A stretch of DNA of 64,000 bases. It comes from Streptomyces sp. H39-S7 (GTDB lineage Bacteria > Actinomycetota > Actinomycetes > Streptomycetales > Streptomycetaceae). Below are positions 26,406 to 36,059 of the stretch, piece after piece. The position numbers and the translations under genes were made by a program. How positions within the stretch are numbered: the first letter of the stretch is position 1; each line of letters begins with the position of its first letter. The stretch lies in the NCBI RefSeq assembly GCF_027158205.1, contig NZ_JAPVLU010000020.1, forward strand, positions 54,238-118,237, written 5' to 3'. A model generated the notes under the pieces. The model ran no database searches. It was not told the DNA's origin and saw only the letters and a list, made by a program, of their open reading frames with translations.

Positions 26406-27488
26406 ATGAACGCATTGATGCGTCGTGCCGTCATCGGCTCGCTTGCGGTAACGATGGCCCTTTCCGTGGCCGCCTGTGGCAAGGCCGGCGACGACAAGGC
26501 CGACAGCAGCAAGGACAAGTCCATCGGCCTGCTGCTGCCGGAGAACGCCACGACGCGGTACGAGAAGTTCGACCGCCCGCTGATCGAAGCGAAGATCAAG
26601 TCGCTCTGCTCCGACTGCAAGATCGAGTACGCGAACGCCGCCGGTGACCCGGCCAAGCAGGCGCAGCAGGTCAGCAGCATGATCACCAAGGGCGTCAAGG
26701 TCCTGATCCTGGACCCGCAGGACGCGGTCGGCATCAAGGCCTCCGTCCAGGCCGCCGTGGACAAGGGCATCAAGGTCGTGGCCTACGACCGCTTCGCCCA
26801 GGGTCCGGTCTCCGCCTACGTCTCGTACGACAACGAGAAGGTCGGCGAGCTGCAGGGCCAGGCGCTGCTCGACGCCATGGGCTCCAAGGCGACGCCGACT
26901 GCCAACGTTGTCATGATCAACGGTGACGACGCCGACCCGAACGCCGCCATGTTCAAGGCCGGTGCCCACAAGGCGCTCGACGGCAAGGTCAAGATCGCCT
27001 ACGAGCAGAGCGGTCTGTGGAAGGACACCGTCGCGAACCAGAAGGTCACCGCGGCGATCACCCAGCTCGGTGCGAAGAACATCTCCGGTGTCTACTCCGC
27101 CAACGACGGCATGGCCGGCGGTATCGCCACCGCCCTCAAGGGCGCGGGCATCAACGTGCCGCTGACGGGTCAGGACGCCGAGCTCGCCGGTGTCCAGCGG
27201 ATCCTGGCGGACCAGCAGAGCAGCACCGTCTACAAGGCCTTCAAGCCCGAGGCCGACGCGACCGCCGAGATCGCGGTCAAGCTGCTCAACGGTGAGGACA
27301 TCAGCTCCATCGCGGACATCAAGGCGACCAGCGGTTCCGGTACCACCGTTCCCGCCAAGCTCCTCCCCGCCGTGTCGGTGACCAAGGCCAACATCAAGGA
27401 CACGGTCGTCAAGGACCAGCTCTACACCGTGGCCCAGATCTGCACCGCCGACTACGCCGCCGCCTGCAAGGCTGCCGGCATCCAGTAA
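26406..27488 (+). CDS. xylF: Sugar-binding lipoprotein, XylF type
   Basis: 360 aa periplasmic-binding-protein-like (type I) lipoprotein. ATG 26406 has GGGAGG at good distance and gives a signal peptide ending in the lipobox LSVAAC. The mature part (IGLLLPENATTRYEKFDRP) is like XylF/RbsB proteins that bind pentoses such as xylose. Encoded upstream of an ATPase and a permease; a strong hairpin follows, which may keep binding-protein mRNA abundant. The longer in-frame start at 26334 would overlap the operator and is unlikely. Confidence 0.9.
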   Translation: MNALMRRAVIGSLAVTMALSVAACGKAGDDKADSSKDKSIGLLLPENATTRYEKFDRPLIEAKIKSLCSDCKIEYANAAGDPAKQAQQVSSMITKGVKVLILDPQDAVGIKASVQAAVDKGIKVVAYDRFAQGPVSAYVSYDNEKVGELQGQALLDAMGSKATPTANVVMINGDDADPNAAMFKAGAHKALDGKVKIAYEQSGLWKDTVANQKVTAAITQLGAKNISGVYSANDGMAGGIATALKGAGINVPLTGQDAELAGVQRILADQQSSTVYKAFKPEADATAEIAVKLLNGEDISSIADIKATSGSGTTVPAKLLPAVSVTKANIKDTVVKDQLYTVAQICTADYAAACKAAGIQ

Positions 27489-27529
27489 AACCCGGGGCCC
27501 ATCGGGCCCTGGTCCCGCAATGCCTGTCC

Positions 27530-27572
27530 GGCGCCCCACCCACCATCCAAACCCCGCTGCGGGTGGGGCGCC
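27530..27572. other. Intercistronic hairpin between xylF and xylG
   Basis: Arms GGCGCCCCACCC and GGGTGGGGCGCC with a 19-nt loop, in a 219-bp gap inside the operon. Such structures often attenuate downstream transcription or protect the upstream mRNA, giving excess binding protein. Confidence 0.6.
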
Positions 27573-27707
27573 GGGCGGAAACGCTTACGGGACAAGGGGT
27601 TCACCCCCCTCGCTCCACCTTGTCATCCTGTGCTTCTTGCACGTCCTACCGCGCCTCTCCCAGGGCGCGGCATCCCCGCCGGTCAGGCGGCGAAGGAGAT
27701 GGTTCAC

Positions 27708-28487
27708 GTGTCCGCTACGCCCGTGTTGGCGTTGCGCGGAGTCTCCAAGCGATTCGGTGCGGTGCAAGCCCTCACCGATGTCGAGCTGGAGGTCCATTCC
27801 GGTCAGGTCGTCGCGCTGGTCGGCGACAACGGTGCCGGTAAGTCCACTCTGGTCAAGACGATCGCCGGTGTGCACCCGATCGACGAAGGCGTCATCGAGT
27901 GGGAGGGCACGCCGGTCAGCATCGACCGGCCGCACGACGCCCAGGGCCTCGGCATCGCCACGGTCTATCAGGACCTCGCGCTGTGCGACAACCTCGATGT
28001 CGTCGGCAATCTGTACCTCGGCCGCGAACTGCGGCGCGGGCTCTCGCTCGACGAGGTGACGATGGAGCAGCGCGCCCGCGAGCTGCTCGACACCCTGTCG
28101 ATCCGCATCCCGAGCGTCCGCATCCCGATCGCGAGTCTGTCCGGTGGCCAGCGGCAGGTCGTCGCGATCGCCCGCGCGCTGATCGGCGACCCGAAGGTCG
28201 TCATCCTCGACGAGCCCACCGCCGCCCTCGGCGTGGAGCAGACCGCTCAGGTCCTCGACCTGGTCGAGCGGCTGCGCGAGCGCGGTCTCGCCGTCATCCT
28301 CATCAGCCACAACATGGCCGATGTGCGCGCCGTGGCGGATACGGTGTCCGTCCTGCGCCTGGGCAAGAACAACGGTTCCTTCCCGGTGAAGGACACCAGT
28401 CCCGAAGAGATCATCGCCGCGATCACCGGCGCCACGGAGAATGCCGTGACCCGTCGTCAGGCGCGCAACACGGAGGCGGCAAAGTGA
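27708..28487 (+). CDS. xylG: ABC sugar transporter ATPase, XylG type
   Basis: 259 aa with a single nucleotide-binding domain: Walker A GDNGAGKST, signature LSGGQRQVVAIARAL, Walker B VVILDEPTAALG, and the H-loop SHNM. E. coli XylG has two fused domains; the single-domain form is usual for this actinobacterial system and would dimerise. GTG 27708 is chosen because AAGGAG (27693-27698) is nine bases upstream, whereas the ATG at 27699 directly abuts it. The stop overlaps the xylH start (GTGA). Confidence 0.9.
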   Translation: MSATPVLALRGVSKRFGAVQALTDVELEVHSGQVVALVGDNGAGKSTLVKTIAGVHPIDEGVIEWEGTPVSIDRPHDAQGLGIATVYQDLALCDNLDVVGNLYLGRELRRGLSLDEVTMEQRARELLDTLSIRIPSVRIPIASLSGGQRQVVAIARALIGDPKVVILDEPTAALGVEQTAQVLDLVERLRERGLAVILISHNMADVRAVADTVSVLRLGKNNGSFPVKDTSPEEIIAAITGATENAVTRRQARNTEAAK

Positions 28488-29776
28488 GCGACCTGTCCAA
28501 GACCAAGGACGACGCGCCCCCGGCCGACGACCCCACCGCGGCGGCGCTGCCGGTCGTCGACCCGCGACTGCTGGTCCGCGAAGAGGGCCTCAAGGGCTAT
28601 CTGACCGAGTTCAAGCGCAAGGTGCGCGGCGGTGAGCTGGGCTCGCTGCCCGTCGTCGTCGGTCTGATCATCATCTGGTCCGTGTTCCAGTCCCAGGACA
28701 GCCTGTTCCTGAGCGCGGGCAACATGGCCAACATCAGCTACTTCATGTCCGCCACCGGCATGATCGCCATCGGCCTGGTCTTCGTGCTGCTGCTGGGTGA
28801 GATCGACCTGTCGGTCGCCTCGGTCAGCGGCCTGTCGGCCGCCGTCTTCGCCATCCTGGCGACGACACACGGCCTGAATCCCTGGCTGGCCATGTTCCTG
28901 GCCATCCTGACCGGTATCGCCATCGGCGCGCTGCAGGGCTATTTCTTCGCCAAGATCGGTGTGCCGGCCTTCGTGGTCACCCTCGCCGGCAACCTCGGCT
29001 GGAACGGCCTGATGCTGTGGCTGCTCGGCGACACCGGCAGCCTCTCGATCTCGGACGTCGGCCCGCTGCACCTGCTCGGACAGCGCTCCTTCTTCATGAA
29101 CCAGGACGTCGCCGGCGCGTATGTGCTGGCGGCTGTCGGCACCCTCGCCCTGCTCGCCGGCTCGCTGGTCGAGCAGCGCCGCCGCCGCCAGGCCGGGGTC
29201 CCGTTCCGTCCGACCGGCGAGATCGCCGTTCGCGTCGGTGCGCTGGCCGTGGCGTCCTTCGTCTCCGCGTACGTGCTGAACCAGGCGTCGGGTGTGCCCA
29301 ACGCCCTGGTGTTCTTCCTCGTGGCGCTCGTGATCACCGACTTCGTCCTGCGGCGCACCTCGTACGGCCGCAAGATCTTCGCCGTCGGTGGCAGCATCGA
29401 GGCCGCCCGCCGTGCCGGTATCAACGTGGCTCTGATCCGCATCTCGGTGTTCGCCATCGCCGGCGGCTTCGCGGCGGCCGGCGGTCTGTTCCTCGCCGCG
29501 CAGACCTACACCGCGACGCTGGCCGCCGGTGGCGGCAACCTCCTGATGCTGGCCATCGCGGCCGCGGTCATCGGTGGCACCAGCCTCTTCGGCGGCCGGG
29601 GCAACACCTGGTCCGCCCTGCTGGGCATGCTGGTCATCCAGTCGATCCAGACCGGTCTCGACCTGCTGAACATGAACACCTCGCTGCAGTACATGATCAC
29701 CGGCTCCGTACTGCTCGCCGCCGTGGTCATCGACTCGCTGTCGCGCAAGACGCAGAAGGCCTCCGGCCGCGCGTAA
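28484..29776 (+). CDS. xylH: ABC sugar permease, XylH type
   Basis: 430 aa with about ten to twelve hydrophobic segments of the branched-chain/ribose permease type. The conserved GEIDLSVASVSGLSA loop and GGTSLFGGRGN near the C-terminus are typical of RbsC/XylH proteins. A polar N-terminal stretch of 50 residues precedes the first span. Translationally coupled to xylG. A perfect terminator hairpin follows. Confidence 0.92.
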   Translation: MSDLSKTKDDAPPADDPTAAALPVVDPRLLVREEGLKGYLTEFKRKVRGGELGSLPVVVGLIIIWSVFQSQDSLFLSAGNMANISYFMSATGMIAIGLVFVLLLGEIDLSVASVSGLSAAVFAILATTHGLNPWLAMFLAILTGIAIGALQGYFFAKIGVPAFVVTLAGNLGWNGLMLWLLGDTGSLSISDVGPLHLLGQRSFFMNQDVAGAYVLAAVGTLALLAGSLVEQRRRRQAGVPFRPTGEIAVRVGALAVASFVSAYVLNQASGVPNALVFFLVALVITDFVLRRTSYGRKIFAVGGSIEAARRAGINVALIRISVFAIAGGFAAAGGLFLAAQTYTATLAAGGGNLLMLAIAAAVIGGTSLFGGRGNTWSALLGMLVIQSIQTGLDLLNMNTSLQYMITGSVLLAAVVIDSLSRKTQKASGRA

Positions 29777-29822
29777 CGCTCCATCGCACACACCTCCGTA
29801 TGACGGTGGTGTGGCGGCACCG

Positions 29823-29856
29823 GCCCGGTGCGGGGATGATCATCCCCGCACCGGGC
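29823..29856. terminator. Terminator hairpin after xylFGH
   Basis: Perfect 34-nt palindrome starting GCCCGGTGCGGGGATGA (17-bp arms), followed by ATTTG. Confidence 0.85.
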
Positions 29857-29971
29857 ATTTGCCTTGCCGGGTGGACCGCGGGTGACCAACGTCGCACGGG
29901 GCGCTCCACGGCGCCGCGCGCGGAACATTAGACTCGACGGATCGACCAGTTCGACTGCATAGGAGGCACGG

Positions 29972-31900
29972 GTGGCGCTGCTGACCCGTATCAAGGGACC
30001 GCGCGACCTCGACCGGCTCAGCCAGGAGCAGCTGGTGGAGCTGGCGGGCGAGATCCGTACCTTCCTCGTCGACGCGGTCTCCAAGACCGGCGGACACCTG
30101 GGCCCCAACCTCGGCGTGGTGGAACTGACCATCGCCCTGCACCGGGTCTTCGACTCACCGCGGGACAAGGTGCTCTTCGACACCGGGCACCAGTCCTACG
30201 TGCACAAGCTGCTCACCGGGCGGCAGGACTTCAGCCGGCTCAAGAGCAAGGGCGGCCTGTCCGGCTACCCCTCGCGCGCCGAGTCCGAGCACGACGTCAT
30301 CGAGAACAGCCACGCCTCGACGGTGCTCGGCTGGGCCGACGGCCTGGCCAAGGCCAACGAGGTGCTCGGCAAGCAGGACCATGTGGTGGCCGTCATCGGT
30401 GACGGCGCGCTGACCGGCGGAATGGCCTGGGAGGCGCTGAACAACATCGCCGCCGCCCGGGACCGGCCGCTCGTCATCGTCGTCAACGACAACGAGCGCA
30501 GCTACGCGCCGACGATCGGCGGGCTCGCCGACCACCTGGCGACGCTGCGCACCACCGACGGGTACGAGCGCTTCCTGTCCCGCACCAAGGACCTGCTGGA
30601 GCGCACCCCGCTCATCGGGCAGCCGCTCTACGAGACGCTGCACGGCGCCAAGAAGGGCCTCAAGGACTTCATCGCCCCGCAGGGCATGTTCGAGGACCTG
30701 GGCCTGAAGTACGTCGGCCCGATCGACGGCCATGACGTGGAGGCGCTGGAGTCCGCGCTGCAGCGCGCCAAGCGCTTCGGCGGCCCGGTCATCGTGCACT
30801 GCCTCACCGAGAAGGGCCGCGGCTACCGCCCGGCCGAGCAGGACGAGGCGGACCGCTTCCACGGCATCGGGCCCATCCACCCGGACACCGGCCTGCCGAT
30901 CGCCGCCTCCGGCGCCGACTGGACCTCGGTCTTCGGCGAGGAGATGGTCAAGCTCGGCCGCGAGCGCGAGGACATCGTCGCGATCACCGCCGCGATGCTC
31001 CAGCCGGTCGGCCTGGACAGGTTCGCGAAGGTCTTCCCGAACCGCGTCTACGACGTCGGCATCGCCGAGCAGCACGCCGCCACCTCGGCGGCGGGCCTGG
31101 CCACCGGCGGGCTGCACCCGGTCTTCGCCGTGTACGCCACGTTCCTGAACCGCGCGTTCGACCAGGTGCTGATGGACGTGGCGCTGCACAAGTGCGGGGT
31201 CACCTTCGTGCTGGACCGGGCCGGTGTCACCGGCACCGACGGCGCCTCGCACAACGGCATGTGGGACATGTCGATCCTCCAGGTCGTGCCCGGCCTGCGG
31301 ATCGCCGCCCCGCGCGACGCCGATCAGGTCCGCGCGCAACTGCGCGAGGCCGTCGAGGTCGATGACGCGCCCACCGTCGTCCGGTACTCCAAGGGCGCGG
31401 TCGGCCCGGCGGTCAAGGCCGTCGGCCGGATCGGCGGCATGGACGTGCTCCGCAAGGTGCCGCAGGGCGAGCGCCCCGACGTCCTCCTGGTCTCGGTCGG
31501 CGCCCTCGCCCCGATGTGCCTGGAGATCGCCGATCTGCTCGACGCCCAGGGCATCACCACCACCGTCGTCGACCCGCGCTGGGTCAAGCCGGTGGACGCG
31601 GCGCTGCCCGGACTCGCGGCCGGACACCGCGTCGTGGTCACCGTCGAGGACAACTGCCGGGTCGGCGGGGTCGGCTCGGTGATCTCGCAGGCGCTGCGCG
31701 ACGCGGACGTGGACGTGCCGCTGCGCGACTTCGGCATCCCGCAGCAGTTCCTGGACCACGCCTCCCGCAAGGAGGTCATGGCCGAGATCGGGCTGACCGC
31801 GCACGACATCGCCCGCCAGGTCACCGGCCTGGTGGCGACGATCGACGGCCGGTACGGCGAGAGCGTCGGATCGGCCGAGCCGGCGGCGGTCAGCGACTGA
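29972..31900 (+). CDS. dxs: 1-deoxy-D-xylulose-5-phosphate synthase
   Basis: 642 aa, first enzyme of the MEP isoprenoid pathway: pyruvate plus glyceraldehyde-3-phosphate to DXP, thiamine-diphosphate dependent. The N-terminal domain has the catalytic-region SYVHKLLTGR and the ThDP motif GDGALTGGMAWEALNN; the transketolase-type middle domain has GIAEQHAATSAAGLA. GTG 29972 has a strong AGGAGG. Flanked on both sides by terminators, so monocistronic. Confidence 0.96.
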   Translation: MALLTRIKGPRDLDRLSQEQLVELAGEIRTFLVDAVSKTGGHLGPNLGVVELTIALHRVFDSPRDKVLFDTGHQSYVHKLLTGRQDFSRLKSKGGLSGYPSRAESEHDVIENSHASTVLGWADGLAKANEVLGKQDHVVAVIGDGALTGGMAWEALNNIAAARDRPLVIVVNDNERSYAPTIGGLADHLATLRTTDGYERFLSRTKDLLERTPLIGQPLYETLHGAKKGLKDFIAPQGMFEDLGLKYVGPIDGHDVEALESALQRAKRFGGPVIVHCLTEKGRGYRPAEQDEADRFHGIGPIHPDTGLPIAASGADWTSVFGEEMVKLGREREDIVAITAAMLQPVGLDRFAKVFPNRVYDVGIAEQHAATSAAGLATGGLHPVFAVYATFLNRAFDQVLMDVALHKCGVTFVLDRAGVTGTDGASHNGMWDMSILQVVPGLRIAAPRDADQVRAQLREAVEVDDAPTVVRYSKGAVGPAVKAVGRIGGMDVLRKVPQGERPDVLLVSVGALAPMCLEIADLLDAQGITTTVVDPRWVKPVDAALPGLAAGHRVVVTVEDNCRVGGVGSVISQALRDADVDVPLRDFGIPQQFLDHASRKEVMAEIGLTAHDIARQVTGLVATIDGRYGESVGSAEPAAVSD

Positions 31901-31921
31901 CGCGTTCCGCGGAGCTGTTGT

Positions 31922-31957
31922 GTGAGGGGGTCCACCCATCCGGGTGGACCCCCTCAC
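31922..31957. terminator. Terminator hairpin after dxs
   Basis: Perfect 16-bp stem (GTGAGGGGGTCCACCC) with loop ATCC, 21 bp after the dxs stop. Confidence 0.88.
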
Positions 31958-31971
31958 CCATTGGCGTAGGC

Positions 31972-31985
31972 ATAGGCGCGCCTAT
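31972..31985. promoter_or_regulatory. 14-bp palindrome upstream of the amino-acid permease
   Basis: ATAGGCGCGCCTAT, perfect, 84 bp before the permease start and 14 bp after the dxs terminator. Possible operator; no known regulator matches by eye. Confidence 0.3.
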
Positions 31986-32068
31986 TCGGGTGAAGCGAAC
32001 CTGGGGGAGTGGAGTAGCCACTGCCGACGCTCCCCAACCTGTCGGCAGGACGAACAGGAGGCGCGCCG

Positions 32069-33586
32069 GTGAGTACGAGTACGCAGGACAACCCGCCGTC
32101 GTCGGGCAGGAATCCGGACGGGCTCTTCCGGACCAAGTCCGTCGAGCAGTCCATGCGGGACACCGAGGAGCCGGAACACCAGCTCAAAAGGTCGCTGTCG
32201 GCCCTGGACCTCACGGTCTTCGGGGTCGGCGTCATCATCGGCACCGGCATCTTCGTGCTCACCGGCACCGTGGCGAAGAACAACGCGGGGCCCGCGGTCG
32301 CCCTCGCTTTCGTCGCGGCCGCTGTGGTGTGCGGGCTCGCGGCCATCTGTTACGCCGAGCTGGCCTCCACGGTCCCGGTCGCCGGGTCCGCGTACACGTT
32401 CTCCTTCGCCACCCTCGGCGAGCTTCCGGCGTGGATCATCGGCTGGGACCTGGTGCTGGAGTTCGCGCTGGGCACGGCCGTGGTCGCGGTCGGCTGGTCC
32501 GGGTATGTACGGTCGCTGCTGGACAACGCGGGCTGGCACCTGCCGCAGTCCCTGTCCGGCACCAGCGACGAGACCGGGTTCGGCTTCGACCTGCTGGCGT
32601 TCCTCCTGGTGCTGCTGCTGACCGGGGTGCTCGTGCTCGGCATGAAGCTCTCCGCGCGGGTCACGACGGTCGTCGTCGCGATCAAGGTGTTCGTGGTGCT
32701 GCTGGTCATCGTCGCCGGCGCGTTCTTCATCGAGACCAAGAACTACACGCCCTTCATCCCGCCGGCGACGGGGTCCACCAAGGCGTCCGGTCTCGACTCC
32801 CCGCTCATCCAGGTGCTGTTCGGGTACGAGCCGACGAGCTTCGGCGTCCAGGGCATCTTCACCGCGGCGGCCGTCGTCTTCTTCGCCTTCATCGGCTTCG
32901 ACATCGTGGCGACCGCGGCCGAGGAGACCAAGAACCCGCAGCGGGACATGCCGCGCGGCATCCTCGGCTCGCTCTTCATCTGCACGGCGCTGTACGTCGC
33001 CGTGTCGATCGTGGTCACCGGCATGCAGAAGTACACCGAGCTGTCGGTGGACGCGCCGCTCGCCGACGCCTTCAAGGCCACCGGACACCCCTGGTACGCG
33101 GGCGTCATCAGCTTCGGGGCCGCGGTCGGCCTCACCACGGTCTGCATGATCCTGCTGCTCGGCCAGACCCGGGTGTTCTTCGCGATGAGCCGCGACGGGC
33201 TCATTCCCCGGTTCTTCTCCCGGGTCCACCCGAAGTTCCGCACGCCGTACCGCTCGACGATCCTGCTGGGCGGGCTCATCGCCGTCATCGCGGGCTTCAC
33301 CAGCATCTCGGAGCTGGCGGCGCTGGTGAACATCGGCACCCTCTTCGCCTTCGTCCTCGTCGCGATCGGCGTCATCATCCTGCGCCGGACCCGGCCGGAC
33401 CTGCCGCGTTCCTTCCGTACCCCGTGGGTGCCCGTGCTGCCGATCCTCTCGGTGGCCGCCTCGCTGTGGCTGATGATCAATCTGCCGAGCGAGACCTGGG
33501 TGCGGTTCGGCGTGTGGATGGTGATCGGCGTCGTCGTCTACTTCCTCTACGGCCGCAGGCACAGCCGCATGAACAAGAGCGTCTGA
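32069..33586 (+). CDS. APC-family amino-acid permease
   Basis: 505 aa with about twelve membrane spans of the cationic amino-acid transporter type. The first span contains GVGVIIGTGIFVLTGTVA, the unwound-helix motif of APC transporters, and GFDIVATAAEETKNPQRDMPRGI is the conserved loop of the CAT subgroup. GTG 32069 has CAGGAGG seven bases upstream. Substrate not determinable; cationic amino acids are the best guess from the subgroup. Confidence 0.9.
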   Translation: MSTSTQDNPPSSGRNPDGLFRTKSVEQSMRDTEEPEHQLKRSLSALDLTVFGVGVIIGTGIFVLTGTVAKNNAGPAVALAFVAAAVVCGLAAICYAELASTVPVAGSAYTFSFATLGELPAWIIGWDLVLEFALGTAVVAVGWSGYVRSLLDNAGWHLPQSLSGTSDETGFGFDLLAFLLVLLLTGVLVLGMKLSARVTTVVVAIKVFVVLLVIVAGAFFIETKNYTPFIPPATGSTKASGLDSPLIQVLFGYEPTSFGVQGIFTAAAVVFFAFIGFDIVATAAEETKNPQRDMPRGILGSLFICTALYVAVSIVVTGMQKYTELSVDAPLADAFKATGHPWYAGVISFGAAVGLTTVCMILLLGQTRVFFAMSRDGLIPRFFSRVHPKFRTPYRSTILLGGLIAVIAGFTSISELAALVNIGTLFAFVLVAIGVIILRRTRPDLPRSFRTPWVPVLPILSVAASLWLMINLPSETWVRFGVWMVIGVVVYFLYGRRHSRMNKSV

Positions 33587-33606
33587 ACGGCGGTACGTTG
33601 TCAGGC

Positions 33607-35139
33607 GTGCCATCGGCCCCGAAGACGACCAGCAGCGCCCCCGCCGCCCTCCCCGTCCGGTACGAGGAGGGCGGCGGGGGCGCTCGCCGTCGGTGGCTCC
33701 GCTCGCAGGACCGCTACTGGCTGCGGCTGACGCCGGCGCTGGCCGTACTCGCCGCCCTCGTACGCCTTCCGTCGTTCCTGCGCCCGGTCTGGAACCCCGA
33801 CGAGGGGTACCTCGCGGTCCAGGCCCGGATGCTCGCGCACGGCGGGGTCCTGTACGACACGGTCGTCGACCGCAAGCCGCCGCTGCTGCCCTGGCTCTAC
33901 GAGGGGCTGTTCGCGGTCTTCGGCGACCAATCGCTGTGGCCGCCGCGGGCCGCCGCCGTCGTGGCGCAGCTCGCCGCCGCCCTGCTGCTCGCCTCCGTCG
34001 CCCGCCGCCGCTGGGACGACCGGGCGGGCGTCGCCGCGGGCGCCGGGTTCCTGCTGCTCTCCATCGGCCTGGCCCCCGAGGACACCCAGGCCGCCTCCTT
34101 CGGCGTGTTCATGGTGCCGTGGACCGTCCTGGCCTTCTGGGCGGCCGACCGCCGCCGCTGGGGCCTGGCGGGGCTGGCCGTCGCGGGCGCCGCGCTGACC
34201 AAGCAGACCGGCGGCGCGGTGCTGCTGCCCGTGCTGTGGATGCTGTGGAGCGCCCGGCGGAGCCCGGACCCGCGCACCTGGACCGCCGTCGTGCGGCTGC
34301 TCGCCGGCTGCGCCCTGCCGGTGGCGGCGGTCGCGGTCCTCACCGGGCCGTCCCGGTTCGTGTTCTGGACGGTCACCGGCTCCGGCTCCTACGCCTCGGC
34401 GTCCGGCGCCTGGGGCGTGGCGCTGGGGCGGGGCCTGGGGAACGCCGGGATCCTGGCCGCGGCGGGAGCGGCCTTCGTCGTCCCCGCGGTCCTCGCGGCG
34501 GCCCGCGGGACCCGCGCCGAACGGCTCACCGCCGACCTGTGGGTCTGGCTGGGCGCCTCGGCGCTCGGCGTCGTCTTCGGCTTCCAGTTCTACGGCCACT
34601 ACTTCCTGCAGCTGATCCCGCCCCTGGTGCTCACCGGGGTGGGCGCGCTGCGCGCGGTGCCGCGCTGGTGGCCGGCGGCCACCGCCTGGACGGTACTCGC
34701 GAGCGCGGCATTCGCCGTCTGGGGCCTGACCGCGCCGCGGACCGAGCTGGACCACGCCGACGCGGTGGCCGCCGCCGTACGGGCCCGTACCGGGCCCGGG
34801 GACACCGTCCTGGTCTGGGGGATGCACCCCGAGCAGTACTGGCTCTCCGGCCGGGCCCCCGCGAGCCGCTATCTGACCGCCGGCTTCCTGACGAACTTCA
34901 GCGGCGGCCGCGGCGGCGCCCGGGTGGGGGAGCAGTACGCGGTTCCCGGCGCCTGGCGCGCCTTCACCGCGGAGGTGGCGCTGCGCCCGGCCGACCTGAT
35001 CGTCGACGACTCGCGTGGAGCCCCGTACGCCCCGACCCTGACGCCGACCCTCCAGCGGATGCTGGACACTGGTTACCGTCCCGTGGACACCGTGGGCGGC
35101 GCGATCCTCTACGCCCGGGTCACGGCCCGCGGCCAGTGA
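33607..35139 (+). CDS. Membrane glycosyltransferase, GT39/ArnT-like
   Basis: 510 aa polytopic membrane protein. After a short cytoplasmic stretch, the loop RPVWNPDEGYLAVQARML carries the Asp-Glu pair typical of polyprenol-phosphate-sugar transferases (PMT/ArnT type). Another luminal-type motif VDRKPPLLPWLYE follows, then about ten further spans and a soluble C-terminal domain. Likely uses a lipid-linked sugar to modify an exported acceptor. Start GTG 33607 lies 20 bp behind the permease stop without a strong RBS, so it may be cotranscribed. Acceptor unknown. Confidence 0.75.
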   Translation: MPSAPKTTSSAPAALPVRYEEGGGGARRRWLRSQDRYWLRLTPALAVLAALVRLPSFLRPVWNPDEGYLAVQARMLAHGGVLYDTVVDRKPPLLPWLYEGLFAVFGDQSLWPPRAAAVVAQLAAALLLASVARRRWDDRAGVAAGAGFLLLSIGLAPEDTQAASFGVFMVPWTVLAFWAADRRRWGLAGLAVAGAALTKQTGGAVLLPVLWMLWSARRSPDPRTWTAVVRLLAGCALPVAAVAVLTGPSRFVFWTVTGSGSYASASGAWGVALGRGLGNAGILAAAGAAFVVPAVLAAARGTRAERLTADLWVWLGASALGVVFGFQFYGHYFLQLIPPLVLTGVGALRAVPRWWPAATAWTVLASAAFAVWGLTAPRTELDHADAVAAAVRARTGPGDTVLVWGMHPEQYWLSGRAPASRYLTAGFLTNFSGGRGGARVGEQYAVPGAWRAFTAEVALRPADLIVDDSRGAPYAPTLTPTLQRMLDTGYRPVDTVGGAILYARVTARGQ

Positions 35140-35252
35140 GTGCCTTCACGTGGTCCGGGGCCTTCCCGCCAGGGCCCCCGGGCCGGTCGTGGCACGCCCC
35201 GGTGGTATACAGGCGACTTGGCAGAGCACGTTGATCGAGGTGGCGGTTTTTC

Positions 35253-36059
35253 ATGACGGAGTCCAAGGGACTCAAGGACCGGAACGACACGGCGGACTCC
35301 GGGGCGACGCCCCGCAAGAGTCTTCTGCAGCGCGTGCGGCCGTATGCCGCGGGCCTTGTGGTGCTCGCGGTGGTGTTCGGGGCGTCCGCGGTGATCGGCG
35401 CGCACGTGCGCGGTGCGAAGGCGGACAAGGTGAAGCCGCCCGCGAACGCGGCGGGCCCTGACGGGCAGGCGAAGCTGGCGGTGCCGGTGCGGCCGAGCGT
35501 CCCGGTGACGCTGACCGTGTACGAGGACCTGCGCAGCCCGCAGTCCAAGGCGTTCGCCGAGGAGTACGCGGACACCTTCAAGAAGCTGCTGGCGACCGGG
35601 CAGGTGCAGATCCAGTACCGGCTGGTCACCCGTACCGACGAGCAGCTGGGCGGCCACGGTTCGCGGGCCGCCGCCAACGCGGCCGCGTGCGCCCAGGACC
35701 AGGGACGGTTCGAGCAGTTCGTGCAGCAGGTCTGGGACCGGCAGCCCGAACCGTCGGACGACGCGCTGAGCAACCAGAAGCTGCTGAAGGAGCTGTCCGA
35801 GAAGGCCGGGAAGATCGACGAGGGCAAGTTCGTCCCGTGCATGAAGGGCAATGACCACGAGGGCTGGGTCGCGAAGTCCGAGTCCGACTTCGCGGCAGGC
35901 GCCTACGGCGAGGTGCCCGTCGTCCAGATCAACGGCGAGACGGTGCCGGACGTCCAGACGTCGCTGACGCCGTCCAAGCTGCGCTCGCTGGTGGAGAAGG
36001 AGGCCAGGAAGGTCTCCGACGAGGCCGTCCCCTCCGGGCAGCCGAGCCTCGCGAGCTGA
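35253..36059 (+). CDS. Membrane-anchored DsbA-like thioredoxin-fold protein without CXXC
   Basis: 268 aa. A basic cytoplasmic N-terminus, one membrane span (about 30-50), then an extracellular DsbA-like domain. The segment where DsbA has CPxC reads VYEDLRSPQSKAF, so both active-site cysteines are replaced by Ser. The cis-Pro loop (GEVPVVQINGE) is kept. Two other Cys (AAACAQ and VPCMKG) remain, as in many actinobacterial members. A redox role is doubtful; a chaperone or binding role is more likely. Confidence 0.8.
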   Translation: MTESKGLKDRNDTADSGATPRKSLLQRVRPYAAGLVVLAVVFGASAVIGAHVRGAKADKVKPPANAAGPDGQAKLAVPVRPSVPVTLTVYEDLRSPQSKAFAEEYADTFKKLLATGQVQIQYRLVTRTDEQLGGHGSRAAANAAACAQDQGRFEQFVQQVWDRQPEPSDDALSNQKLLKELSEKAGKIDEGKFVPCMKGNDHEGWVAKSESDFAAGAYGEVPVVQINGETVPDVQTSLTPSKLRSLVEKEARKVSDEAVPSGQPSLAS

